NCBI GenBank assembly: GCA_937893015.1
Contig: CALBJX010000039.1
Coordinates: forward strand, 1 to 20,150
Reading direction: 5' to 3'
From: an uncultured Verrucomicrobiales bacterium
GTDB taxonomy: Bacteria; Verrucomicrobiota; Verrucomicrobiia; Verrucomicrobiales; Akkermansiaceae
Length of the DNA stretch: 20,150 bases
Below the pieces are notes generated by a model. The model was not told where the DNA came from. It was given only the letters and a program-made list of their open reading frames with translations, and did no database searches. Every line of letters begins with the position of its first letter. Position 1 is the stretch's first letter. The translations under genes were made by a program, and so were the position numbers. Below are positions 6,562-12,866 of this stretch, piece by piece.

Positions 6562-7054
6562 GCCGGGTAGCATGTCACCTGAAAAAAGGGCGCGGCGTGG
6601 GGGGCTGTCGGGTAGCATGTCACCTGAAAAAGTCGCGGGCGGCGTGGGGGATATCGGGTAGCATGTCACCCGAGAAAGTCGCGGGCGGTGCGCGGGAAGA
6701 CCCGGGTAGCATGCCACCTGAAAAAAGGGCGCGGCGTGGGGGGATGCCGGGTAGCATGTCACCTGAAAAAAGAGCGCGGCGTGGGGATGTCGGGTAGCAT
6801 GTCACCTGAAAAAAAGGGCGCGGCGTGGGGATCCGGGTAGCATGTCACCCGAAAAAAGGGCGCGGCGTGGGGGGATGCCGGGTAGCATGTCACCCGAGAA
6901 AGTCGCGGGCGGCGGGGGAGGAATCCGGGTAGCATGTCACCTGAAAAAAAGGGCGCGGCGTGGGGCTGTCGGGTAGCATGTCACCCGAGAAAGTCGCGGG
7001 CGGTGCGCGGGAAGACCCGGGTAGCATGTCACCCGAGAAAGACGCGGGCGGGGT
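6562..7054. repeat. Tandem array of 11 units, 43-48 bp each, with a conserved mini-hairpin
   Basis: Each unit begins CGGGTAGCATGTCACC (one copy GCCACC), then TGAAAA or CGAGAAAG and a G+C-rich tail. Two tail types alternate irregularly (AGGGCGCGGCGTGGGG and GTCGCGGGCGGTGCGCGGG). The units starting near 6658 and 6973 are almost identical. CGGGT pairs with ACCCG or ACCTG around AGCATGTC. The T variant still pairs as G-U if the plus strand is the RNA. Unit lengths are not multiples of three and no frame stays open, so it is not coding. It is framed by leader copies L1 and L2. Confidence 0.9.
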
Positions 7055-7072
7055 AAAGAACACTTTTTACTC

Positions 7073-7296
7073 TGTGTGTATTTTTTTGCTTTTGTAACCG
7101 ATTGATATTCATTGTGTCAGCGTGTCCTGACATGCGGGCATGTATTGCGGATGCTTTTTGTTTTTTGCCAAGGGCAGGGGATGCGTGGTATACCATACGC
7201 AAGTCACGGCCTTACGGCACTGCGCGGGAAAGGGATAGGAACGAAAAAGCACCCCGCAGTCGCCCATCAGGCAGTGCCTGATTACCCCGAATGAAA
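7073..7296 (-). repeat. Leader repeat copy L2 (no rhs tip attached)
   Basis: This is a near-identical partner of L1 (core 7136-7294), with the same TGGTATACCA palindrome and the same GGCAGTGCCTGATTACC end. It lies downstream (minus strand) of the 7382-7978 gene and its terminator, and upstream of the tandem array. Left of the core the two copies differ except for the T-rich block ending TTGATATTC. Confidence 0.75.
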
Positions 7297-7299
7297 AAA

Positions 7300-7336
7300 A
7301 TCCCGCTCCGAGTCCTTGGCTCGGGGCGGGATTTTT
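7300..7336. terminator. Cassette-end terminator T2
   Basis: ATCCCGCTCCGAG pairs with CTCGGGGCGGGAT around TCCTTGG. The A-run before and T-run after make it able to work in both directions. It lies 46 bases past the stop of the 7382-7978 gene. Confidence 0.85.
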
Positions 7337-7381
7337 GATGAAGTTCATGTCCGTTTTTTCGCGGTGGAGCGGTGCATCGTC

Positions 7382-7978
7382 TTACAAGGATAATAACTCC
7401 TTCCAGACCTTCCTTTCCTGAGGGGAGAGGTTGCACCATTTATATCGAAAAGACGGGATGTTTTCGATATCCTCTTGGGGGAATGTCGCTCCCTTTTCTA
7501 CCAGCTGACGGGCATAGGTCTCCTGATTTTTCAGGAACGCTATCCCCAGCAGCGTGGGGTGATTTTCCTGATACGGGAGGCGGGAGCTCAGAATCTTCGG
7601 CGTGATTTTGTCGGACTCCAGCAGGGCTTTGAATGCCCCTGAGTTGCGGCTGACTAAACAATTGCAACAGGCGGCGAGCAGAGCATCGTCGCTGTAATCC
7701 GTTTGCTGCAGGATGAGCTTTGTGGCCTGATACAGGGTATCGGTATCCGGCCACTCATCATTGTTTCGCGCCAGGGTGGCAAAAAGAAATCCGCTCGTGA
7801 CGCCGTGGAGAATGTCGGTGTGCTCTCGCGGGGAGAGCGGCGTGTGTTGATAATACTCGGCCAAGGCTTGCATGTCGCCGCTCATGATAAGGTCATGAAT
7901 GTCATCTTCCGTGTCGGCGGAAAGAAGAGGAGCCAACGACACAAGTGCCAACAGGAACGCAAGGATGGCTGTTTTCAT
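7382..7978 (-). CDS. Exported ankyrin-like protein in rhs array, candidate immunity
   Basis: The 198-residue protein has a signal peptide (about residues 1-21, ending LLSA). It is a full-length paralogue of the 4685-5290 product with the same motif series (QHTPL, VTSGF, AACCNC, ENHPTLLG, GATFP, KVWKELL). The ankyrin-like unit is ENHPTLLGIAFLKNQ... with EKGA. It is the last gene before terminator T2, behind two small membrane proteins and a decayed rhs tip, which is the slot of an immunity gene. The gap to the upstream gene is 36 bases. Its cognate toxin may be the one lost from the decayed tip; this is inference. Confidence 0.75.
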   Translation of the reverse strand: MKTAILAFLLALVSLAPLLSADTEDDIHDLIMSGDMQALAEYYQHTPLSPREHTDILHGVTSGFLFATLARNNDEWPDTDTLYQATKLILQQTDYSDDALLAACCNCLVSRNSGAFKALLESDKITPKILSSRLPYQENHPTLLGIAFLKNQETYARQLVEKGATFPQEDIENIPSFRYKWCNLSPQERKVWKELLSL

Positions 7979-8014
7979 GGATAGGATGAACCAATTTTTT
8001 AAGGAACGATGGCA

Positions 8015-8302
8015 CTACCGCTCGTTGTCATGCTCGTCATGGGGCGAAAGATGGGGGGAGAGCATTCTCTGAAGATCGGCCTCGACACTCTTGTCCAGTT
8101 GTTGCATGCGTTCTCGCACTCTGTTGTACTTGACCTCCGCGTTGCATTGATACAGCGCGTTGCTCATGAAAATACCCAATGCCGCGATGAGCCACGATAG
8201 GACGGCAAGACGTTTCCTGACGTGCTCTTTTTCCCTTGAAACATGAGAGGATTTTTTTCTTTCTATGTAATTTTTTTTGGGGAGAGGCGTGTGTTTATTC
8301 AT
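8015..8302 (-). CDS. Small single-pass membrane protein
   Basis: The 95-residue protein has a long, strongly basic N-terminal tail (KKNYIERKKSSHVSREKEH), one transmembrane segment at about residues 32-50 (LAVLSWLIAALGIFMSNAL) and a charged helical C-terminal part that could form a coiled coil (VRERMQQLDKSVEADLQRM). Its ATG follows the stop of the upstream gene without a gap. No family recognised. Its position in an rhs tip cassette suggests an immunity or accessory role. Confidence 0.6.
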   Translation of the reverse strand: MNKHTPLPKKNYIERKKSSHVSREKEHVRKRLAVLSWLIAALGIFMSNALYQCNAEVKYNRVRERMQQLDKSVEADLQRMLSPHLSPHDEHDNER

Positions 8303-8608
8303 TTATTTCGACTTCGTTTTTAATATGGAGCGGATTTTGATGAAGGAAAAACAAAGCAGATAGGAAATCAGTAAACTACATGCGTGGAGCAGGAGGGAAA
8401 ATAACCATAACGCCACTTCCTCTATTGATAAACAGGGCGAATCGGAGAAAAGGAATGTAACGCATGAAAAGTATGCCAGTAAGAGAGTAATGGGTATGAC
8501 TGAAATGATGCTAATGTGTACTGATTTTTTAAAGTTCCACGCGTATCCTGCATATATGCCCCCACTTAAGGGGAGGATGAACGCAAGTAAGAAAAATAGC
8601 TGAAACAT
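8303..8608 (-). CDS. Small three-helix membrane protein, candidate immunity
   Basis: The 101 residues are almost wholly hydrophobic, with three predicted membrane spans (about 3-23, 32-55 and 65-92) and a basic tail ending ILKTKSK. The DNA is A+T-rich compared with the rhs core. It starts 11 bases after the stop of the decayed rhs tip and abuts the 8015-8302 gene. Small membrane proteins in this slot often protect against toxins that act on or through the inner membrane. I cannot identify the toxin because the tip has lost its C-terminus. Confidence 0.6.
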   Translation of the reverse strand: MFQLFFLLAFILPLSGGIYAGYAWNFKKSVHISIISVIPITLLLAYFSCVTFLFSDSPCLSIEEVALWLFSLLLHACSLLISYLLCFSFIKIRSILKTKSK

Positions 8609-8804
8609 ATGATTGGGGGCTATTCGTTGGCCGATTCACATGAAAACCCCTCATCCCGGCCATCAACCTGTTCCCGGTTACCCCAATAATGTTCATGCGG
8701 AATTGCCGGGGCAAGGTCGTAGGGGGTGTAGGTGTAGGCGAGGTCGATGCGGCCATCGGTGCGATAGGTTTCGCAGATGTTTTTGGTGAGATCCCAGCCG
8801 TAGG

Positions 8805-8889
8805 CTGGGTGCGGCTTAAGCAACCAGACCCCGAGCCGCGAACACACCTGTGAGCGGGGACCTTGCGAAGCAAGGCGAGTGGGGGCGGA
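8805..8889. repeat. Palindromic in-frame insert of a second type (85 bp)
   Basis: Comparison with the intact core (TAGG-T-GTACCATG at 18311 onward) shows 85 bases replacing one T: a net 84 bp or 28 codons, with no stop codon. It contains CCTTGC-gaa-GCAAGG-type and GCGGCT...AGCCGC inverted repeats, and CCCCG/CGGGG arms. Its sequence and order differ from the 90-bp family. Only one copy is in the window. Confidence 0.65.
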
Positions 8890-8948
8890 GTACCATGTGC
8901 CGTTCTTTTGGATGGCGAGCGGGCGGGTGGCGGTGGGCTGGGTGGGCT

Positions 8949-9128
8949 GACTCGCTGACACCCCATTGCGCCGTTGACTCGCTGCCGCCTCTCGGCAGCT
9001 CGCCCCCTGTCGGGGGCAATGCCTGCGGCATTGTCTAATCACCCTTACAGCCGTCGGGTGCTTTCGCCCCTTCGGGGCAATCCCGCTTCGCGCATTGTCC
9101 AATCCCCCTCCAAGCCTTCGGGGGCTTT
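8949..9128. repeat. Two nested 90-bp palindromic elements
   Basis: The outer copy is split into 26 bp (8949-8974) and 64 bp (9065-9128), together exactly 90 bp. The inner copy (8975-9064) is also 90 bp. The outer right half is identical in blocks to the element at 11822-11911, and both sit at the same rhs core position. Inner hairpins are TGCCG-cctct-CGGCA, CCCCC-tgt-GGGGG and CAATGC-ctgc-GGCATTG. The rhs frame stays open through all 180 bp. Confidence 0.8.
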
Positions 9129-9264
9129 CGCTGCGCGTATTGTAGCCGAAGGTGTCACTTGTTTGCGTGCCGTAGCGGGCGAGGTTGCGGGCGGTGGGAC
9201 GACCGGAAAATATGCTGCTGCCATGTGCACGAAAAGATGGCCTTCGCACATTTTTTGTACGCAT

Positions 9265-9585
9265 GCTGTAACTACTTGCTTTCGTTTCTGTATTTTAGCT
9301 GTTTTATGCTGAAATTTCAATAAAAAACAGTGCGCCTCTTCATTTTGAACCGCGCGCGGAACAAGGATATAAACGTGATGTGTGCAATCCGGAAAAGCTC
9401 CATTGTAAAAGAGCTTTCGTTAATGGCATGCTACATCGGCAAAAGAGCGGGTAAGTATTGCGGAGGTTTGTCTTGTTTTGCCGTTCGAGGGGAGCAGAGG
9501 ATGCTATGGCGAGGATGGGAAAGGGGTGGAAACGAAAGACTCCCGTTTGTGCTCATGAAGCTCTGCCCCATTACTGCTGAATGAA
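9265..9585 (-). repeat. Leader region L3 in front of rhs tip 1
   Basis: This noncoding stretch matches 12048-12390 and 16611-16945. Conserved blocks (plus strand) are TGTATTTTAGCTGTTTT, TTTCAATAAAAAAC, CATTTTGAACCG-nnnn-CGGAACAAGG, AAAGCTC-cattgtaaaa-GAGCTTT (a 7-bp stem) and TATTGCGGA. The AAAGCTC/GAGCTTT hairpin is followed by T's on the minus strand, like a weak attenuator. No protein frame is conserved. I could not place a convincing promoter. Confidence 0.7.
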
Positions 9586-9622
9586 AAATCCCCTCCCCGA
9601 ACCTTGGTATCGGGGAGGGGTG
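9586..9622. terminator. Cassette-end terminator T3
   Basis: CCCCTCCCCGA pairs with TCGGGGAGGGG, preceded by AAAAAT (a T-run on the minus strand). It lies about 27 bases past the stop of the Sel1-repeat gene. Confidence 0.85.
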
Positions 9623-9648
9623 CTTCAGAAATTGTTAAGGAGTCTCGG

Positions 9649-10419
9649 CTAGGGTGTTTTGCCTCTGCTTTTCGGTGTCCCTTTTTGGTTCTCTTCCTCC
9701 TCTTTCAGGTACGAGAGAACCTCTGAAGCTCGTTTGTCGCCTTGGGCTATGGCTGTCCTAAGCAAGTCGTATGCTTCTTCTCTGCGCCCTGTTTGGGCGT
9801 ACACTTCTGCTAATTCACATCGGCAGGAGTCTGTGGTTGCCCAATGGGCGTCGGGATGATTCATCCCCTTCTTGAGCCAGTATTCCGCTTCATCGTAGTT
9901 GACCTCGCAGCCGACACCGACGCGGTAATAATTCCCCAGCATCATCATGGATTCCGGATCATTATTCATCGCTGCTTCCTTGTACCAGTAGAATGATTTG
10001 CGTCCTAACTCGGCATCTCCTCGTGCGCCGAGGTTGTGGTACCACGCTGCCAGATAATTTTGGTGTTTGACCGCACCTTGTTGAGCTGCGGCAATCAGCC
10101 ACTGCTCATCGCGCTTCGCATCTCTACCAAATGCCTTGGGTAAATCATAATAACCTAGCTCATATTGTGCATCTGCGTTGCCTTTATGCGCGGCAAACAG
10201 AGTGTAGAGAATAGAGCATGGATTGCCCTTCCTGTCCCACTCAATGCCCTTTTGTTGGCATTCATCTGCTGTATATGTATATTGGGCAAGCTCGCGTTCA
10301 ATAGTATGGATATCACTAAGCTCCGAGCGCAACTTGTTGTTGTCCCATAGCAGTGCACATAATAACGCGCCGAAAATGACGATAGTGATTATTTCGGGTT
10401 TGCTTATAGCAATTTTCAT
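9649..10419 (-). CDS. Membrane-anchored Sel1-repeat protein, candidate Rhs immunity
   Basis: The 256-residue protein has one N-terminal transmembrane segment (about residues 9-26), a short coiled region (NNKLRSELSDIHTIERELAQ), then Sel1/TPR-type repeats: GNADAQYELGYYD, AQQGAVKHQNYLAAWY, NNDPESMMMLGNYYRVGVG and YDEAEYWLKKG, ending with a TPR-like helix pair (EEAYDLLRTAIAQGD). The ATG at 10419 is chosen over the in-frame ATG at 10446 because it overlaps the rhs stop as ATGA and starts right before the membrane segment. Tight coupling to tip 2 marks it as the cognate immunity protein. Sel1-type helical repeats in immunity proteins are known, but the pairing is inferred from position. Confidence 0.8.
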   Translation of the reverse strand: MKIAISKPEIITIVIFGALLCALLWDNNKLRSELSDIHTIERELAQYTYTADECQQKGIEWDRKGNPCSILYTLFAAHKGNADAQYELGYYDLPKAFGRDAKRDEQWLIAAAQQGAVKHQNYLAAWYHNLGARGDAELGRKSFYWYKEAAMNNDPESMMMLGNYYRVGVGCEVNYDEAEYWLKKGMNHPDAHWATTDSCRCELAEVYAQTGRREEAYDLLRTAIAQGDKRASEVLSYLKEEEENQKGTPKSRGKTP

Positions 10420-11357
10420 GATTTTGAAATTTGGTGAGAATCCCATGCGACCCTACTAATATCGTTGTCGAATATGATACGATAATGTAAGTCCATTATC
10501 TTGCCGCCCGGGGATTTGTCCAGCTTAATGATTGCATCAGCCTTGTTCGCAATTTCGTGGTACATGAGACCGAATCCTCCTGAATTGGCGTAGAGATTCG
10601 TATGTCCCCCACTTGCCAGAACAGTTCCCCAATCCAGTTCGAGTTTATCTATCCCTCCCAGAATGGTTTTAAACATAGAATTGGTGCGAGAGGAACGCCA
10701 ATCATGTGAGTTGTAGGTAAATGTCGCTGTAATCTTGTAGGAGAGTGTTTCGTAATATTGCTTCCTTTCTTCATTACACTCGCATGTGTCTTCCCATACG
10801 GGATAGACAATAATAAAGAAATCATTTCTGACATGCAATGTGTCGTTGTTATTGAGGCCTGTGCGATGATATCCCCAGAATCCCTTAGAAATAACCTCAG
10901 GTCTGAGTTTTAAGCAAGAGTTCTTGATGGAAATATCTTCCAGTCCTAAGGAATCCCCATGGGAGATAGGTCTGTTTTTGATATAACCGTACTTTGCAAT
11001 ATCGGAACCGTCAGAGGCGGGATCCATTCTCATCCACCTACCCACCGCCGGGTTGTAGTGGCGGTAGTTGTAGTAGACGATGCCGAGCTCGGTGTCGTGG
11101 TATTCCGAGGACCAGCGGATGGGTTGGTCGTAGGTGTGGGCGGGGGTGCACTCACCATACGGAGTGTAGGTGTAGGCGAGGTCGATGCGGCCGTCGGTGC
11201 GGTAGGTTTCGCAGATGTTCTTCGTCAGGTCCCAGCCGTAGGTGTACCATGTGCCGTTCTTTTGGATGGCAAGCGGGCGGGTCGCGGTGGGCTGGGTGGG
11301 GTCCCACGTGATAAACCAGAGTGCGGGCGTGTAGGCGCGGGTGAGGTCACAGCAGGC

Positions 11358-11447
11358 AAGACGGCCGACGGCTGTAAGGCCGGTTGGACAATGCGCGAAG
11401 CGGGATTGCCCCGCAGGGGTGAGCCGCCGATGGGGCGGCGGCGAATC
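11358..11447 (-). repeat. 90-bp palindromic element, sense copy in rhs tip 2
   Basis: On the minus strand it runs GATTCGCC to CGTCTT, exactly 90 bp, between codons that are adjacent in the other tips (YLQI / ACCDL). Hairpins: GCCGCCG-ccccat-CGGCGG, CCCC-tgc-GGGG, CAAT...ATTG, CGGCC-ttacagccgtc-GGCCG. It aligns without gaps to 11822-11911. It encodes 30 residues in the rhs frame (DSPPPHRRLTPAG...TAVGRL). Confidence 0.85.
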
Positions 11448-11821
11448 AATTTGGAGATAGCCGCGGTAGAGGAAGCGGCGGTGCTCCGTCAGGGTGCCGT
11501 TAGTGGTGACTTTCTTCGTGGCGCGGCGACCCATGGTGTCGTAGGTGCACTCGACCACGATGCTGCTATCCGCCTTTTCGAAGCGCACGGGGCGGTTCTT
11601 GGCGTTGTAGGTGACGGACCATGTGCCTGTGCTTGTCTTGATGAGCGTTTGGTTGCCGTCTGCGTCAAAGGTGGGGGTGAAGCTGCCTTCGGCGGTATAT
11701 TGATTCAGACGATTGGACGTGTACGCTGTCGAGGTGCCGTCCTCCGTCGCGGAAGTGCGATTGCCGATGGCGTCGTAGGCGTAGCTGTAGTCTGCGCTGT
11801 TGACGTGGGCCGCGGTCAATT

Positions 11822-11911
11822 GACTCGCAGGCACCCCATTGCCTGCTCGCCCCTTCGGGGCAATCCCGCTTCGCGCATTGTCCAATCCCCCTCCAAGCCT
11901 TCGGGGGCTTT
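11822..11911 (+). repeat. 90-bp palindromic element, antisense copy in rhs tip 2
   Basis: On the plus strand it runs GACTCGCAGG to GGGGGCTTT, exactly 90 bp, splitting GTCAATT and CGCTGCG, which are adjacent at 18796-18812. Hairpins: GCAGGCA-cccca-TTGCCTGC, CCCC-ttc-GGGG, CAAT...ATTG, CCCCC-tccaagccttc-GGGGG. Its orientation is opposite to the copy at 11358-11447, yet the rhs frame is open through both. An insertion at the same core site occurs in tip 1. Confidence 0.85.
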
Positions 11912-12047
11912 CGCTGCGGGTGTTGTAGCCGAACGTGTCCTGTGTCTCGGTGCCGTAGCGGGCGAGGTTGCGGGCGGTGGGGCGTATGCGCGAATTTACC
12001 CTAGATGACGGACGGAAAGGTGCCGTTCGTACAGAGTTTTTGAGGAT

Positions 12048-12390
12048 GCTGTTGCGCTGTTTTTTCGTGCCTGTATTCTAGTTCTATAGTGCGGAAATCT
12101 CAAGAAAAATCCGTGCTTTGCTTCATTTTGCACCGAGCGCGGAACAAGGCAGGAAATGTGATGTACGTTCCCCAATTTTCATCATTGTAAAAGATCTTAC
12201 ATCAACGCCTTGGAACGAGTAAAAAAGCGGGCATGTATTGCGGATTCTCTTCTTGTTTTGTCGCACAGGGAAGTGCTGTGTTATATACCATACGCAAGTC
12301 CCAGCTACACGGCGTGGCGGGGAGAGGGATGGGAATGAAAGCAACACGACCATGCGCCCCAAGCTCTGCCTGATTACCCCGAACCAAGAA
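12048..12390 (-). repeat. Leader region L4 in front of rhs tip 2
   Basis: It matches L3 and L5 but is the most diverged copy: GTGCCTGTATTCTAGTTCT, CATTTTGCACCGAGCGCGG with GAACAAGG, CATTGTAAAAGATCTT (the stem of this hairpin is weakened), CATGTATTGCGGA, ATATACCATACGCAAG and CTGCCTGATTACCCCG. The region next to the rhs frame aligns without a gap to L5 over 64 bases despite heavy substitution. No gene seen. Confidence 0.7.
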
Positions 12391-12392
12391 AG

Positions 12393-12427
12393 AATTCCTC
12401 TCTGAGCCAACTGCACGGAGAGGAATT
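12393..12427. terminator. Cassette-end terminator T4
   Basis: AATTCCTCTC pairs with GAGAGGAATT, followed by TTACCTTTTTG on the plus strand and preceded by A's. It has the same position relative to the leader as T1-T3 and T5. Confidence 0.75.
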
Positions 12428-12440
12428 TTACCTTTTTGTC

Positions 12441-12489
12441 CCTCCTTACGGAAGCTCGCGGAGAAGGTGTGTGCTTCCGTAATAGGAGG
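12441..12489. other. Long hairpin of unknown role
   Basis: CCTCC-TTACGGAAGC pairs with GCTTCCGTAA-ta-GGAGG (15 bp with a two-base bulge) around a 17-base loop. It is part of the 12428-12866 gap between T4 and the insertion sequence, which otherwise holds no gene I can support. The A+T-rich half at 12640-12860 has only chance frames. Confidence 0.5.
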
Positions 12490-12604
12490 CGTTTTACGAG
12501 AAAAGCCCTGCATCTGGGTGTCCTCATGTGTTTTACCGGACCCTTTTTTCTTTGCTGACAGTCTGCTGCGACTCAAAACAAGGAGAGCACGATTTGACCA
12601 CACG

Positions 12605-12629
12605 CCTGCCCTGCACATGGCAGGGCAGG
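12605..12629. other. Perfect 10-bp stem hairpin
   Basis: CCTGCCCTGC pairs with GCAGGGCAGG around ACATG. There is no T-tract on either side, so it is not a classical terminator. It lies in the gene-free stretch between T4 and the insertion sequence, downstream of the immunity gene of tip 3 before the IS inserted. Confidence 0.5.
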
Positions 12630-12866
12630 AATTGGTTTCTTACTCAAGTTTGTATGTGCGCAGTCTGAGATGATGGTTAATTATCAATGTGATAAAGTAT
12701 TCTGCGGAGTGGCTTATTTTAAGTAAAATGCGAATAGTTGGGTGCACTGTAACTAATCTTTTAAAGAAAAGATCATTCTGTTGATGAGATTTCTGATCGA
12801 AATATGAACGATTGGATCCAAATGAGAGAAGTTTACCAACTTTGTTTAATTGAATCATTTTCTTCC

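Larger units (their letters stand above)
8620..9264 (-). pseudogene. Decayed displaced rhs tip (tip 1)
   Basis: The 214-codon frame starts at ATG 9264 with a 21-residue leader (PSFRAHG inside) that matches the start of the 15075-16610 tip. It enters the rhs core at RPTARNLARYG, runs to GYNTRSE, is interrupted by two nested 90-bp elements (30 codons each), and then jumps to PTQPTATRPLAIQKNG. The core between these points is deleted. A further palindromic insert (net 28 codons) lies between GTWY and YGWDL. The frame stays open through all inserts but leaves the core at YTYTPY and ends after ~34 unrelated residues. The final GRWMGRD motif and any toxin domain are missing, so it is a remnant. Confidence 0.8.
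10416..12047 (-). pseudogene. Displaced rhs tip with unknown toxin domain (tip 2), start codon lost
   Basis: The rhs frame is open from 12047 down to the TGA at 10416. At 12045-12047, where tips 1 and 3 have ATG, this copy has ATC, and the first possible start downstream is a TTG at 11885. The aligned 21-codon leader (VRTAPFR...RPTARN) has no gap against the others. Two 90-bp elements lie in frame: after NTRSE (11822-11911) and between YLQI and ACCDLTRAY (11358-11447). The core ends at GRWMRMDP. About 174 A+T-rich residues follow (DISIKNSCLKL... to SHQISKS), matching no toxin family I know. Likely a silent reserve tip usable by recombination with the full-length rhs; expression from TTG is possible. 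Confidence 0.75.

Noticed and set aside
6484..6805. Protein-coding repeats in the tandem array (FSGDMLP-like on the minus strand)
   Set aside because: Unit lengths are not multiples of three, so the frame changes from unit to unit and stops appear. There is no consistent protein.
6562..7054. CRISPR array
   Set aside because: Units are 43-48 bp with unequal lengths. The 'spacers' are themselves related and one recurs almost unchanged. No cas genes are nearby. It is a degenerate tandem repeat.
9045..9320. Conserved small proteins encoded in the leaders (minus-strand frames at 9045-9320 and 16469-16837)
   Set aside because: They look alike because the DNA is homologous. The frame is not kept in L4 and runs through the rhs core in the wrong frame.
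12640..12858. A 72-codon minus-strand gene next to the IS
   Set aside because: It is A+T-rich with no family resemblance and no start signal. It overlaps the likely original end of the lipoprotein gene and its downstream spacer.
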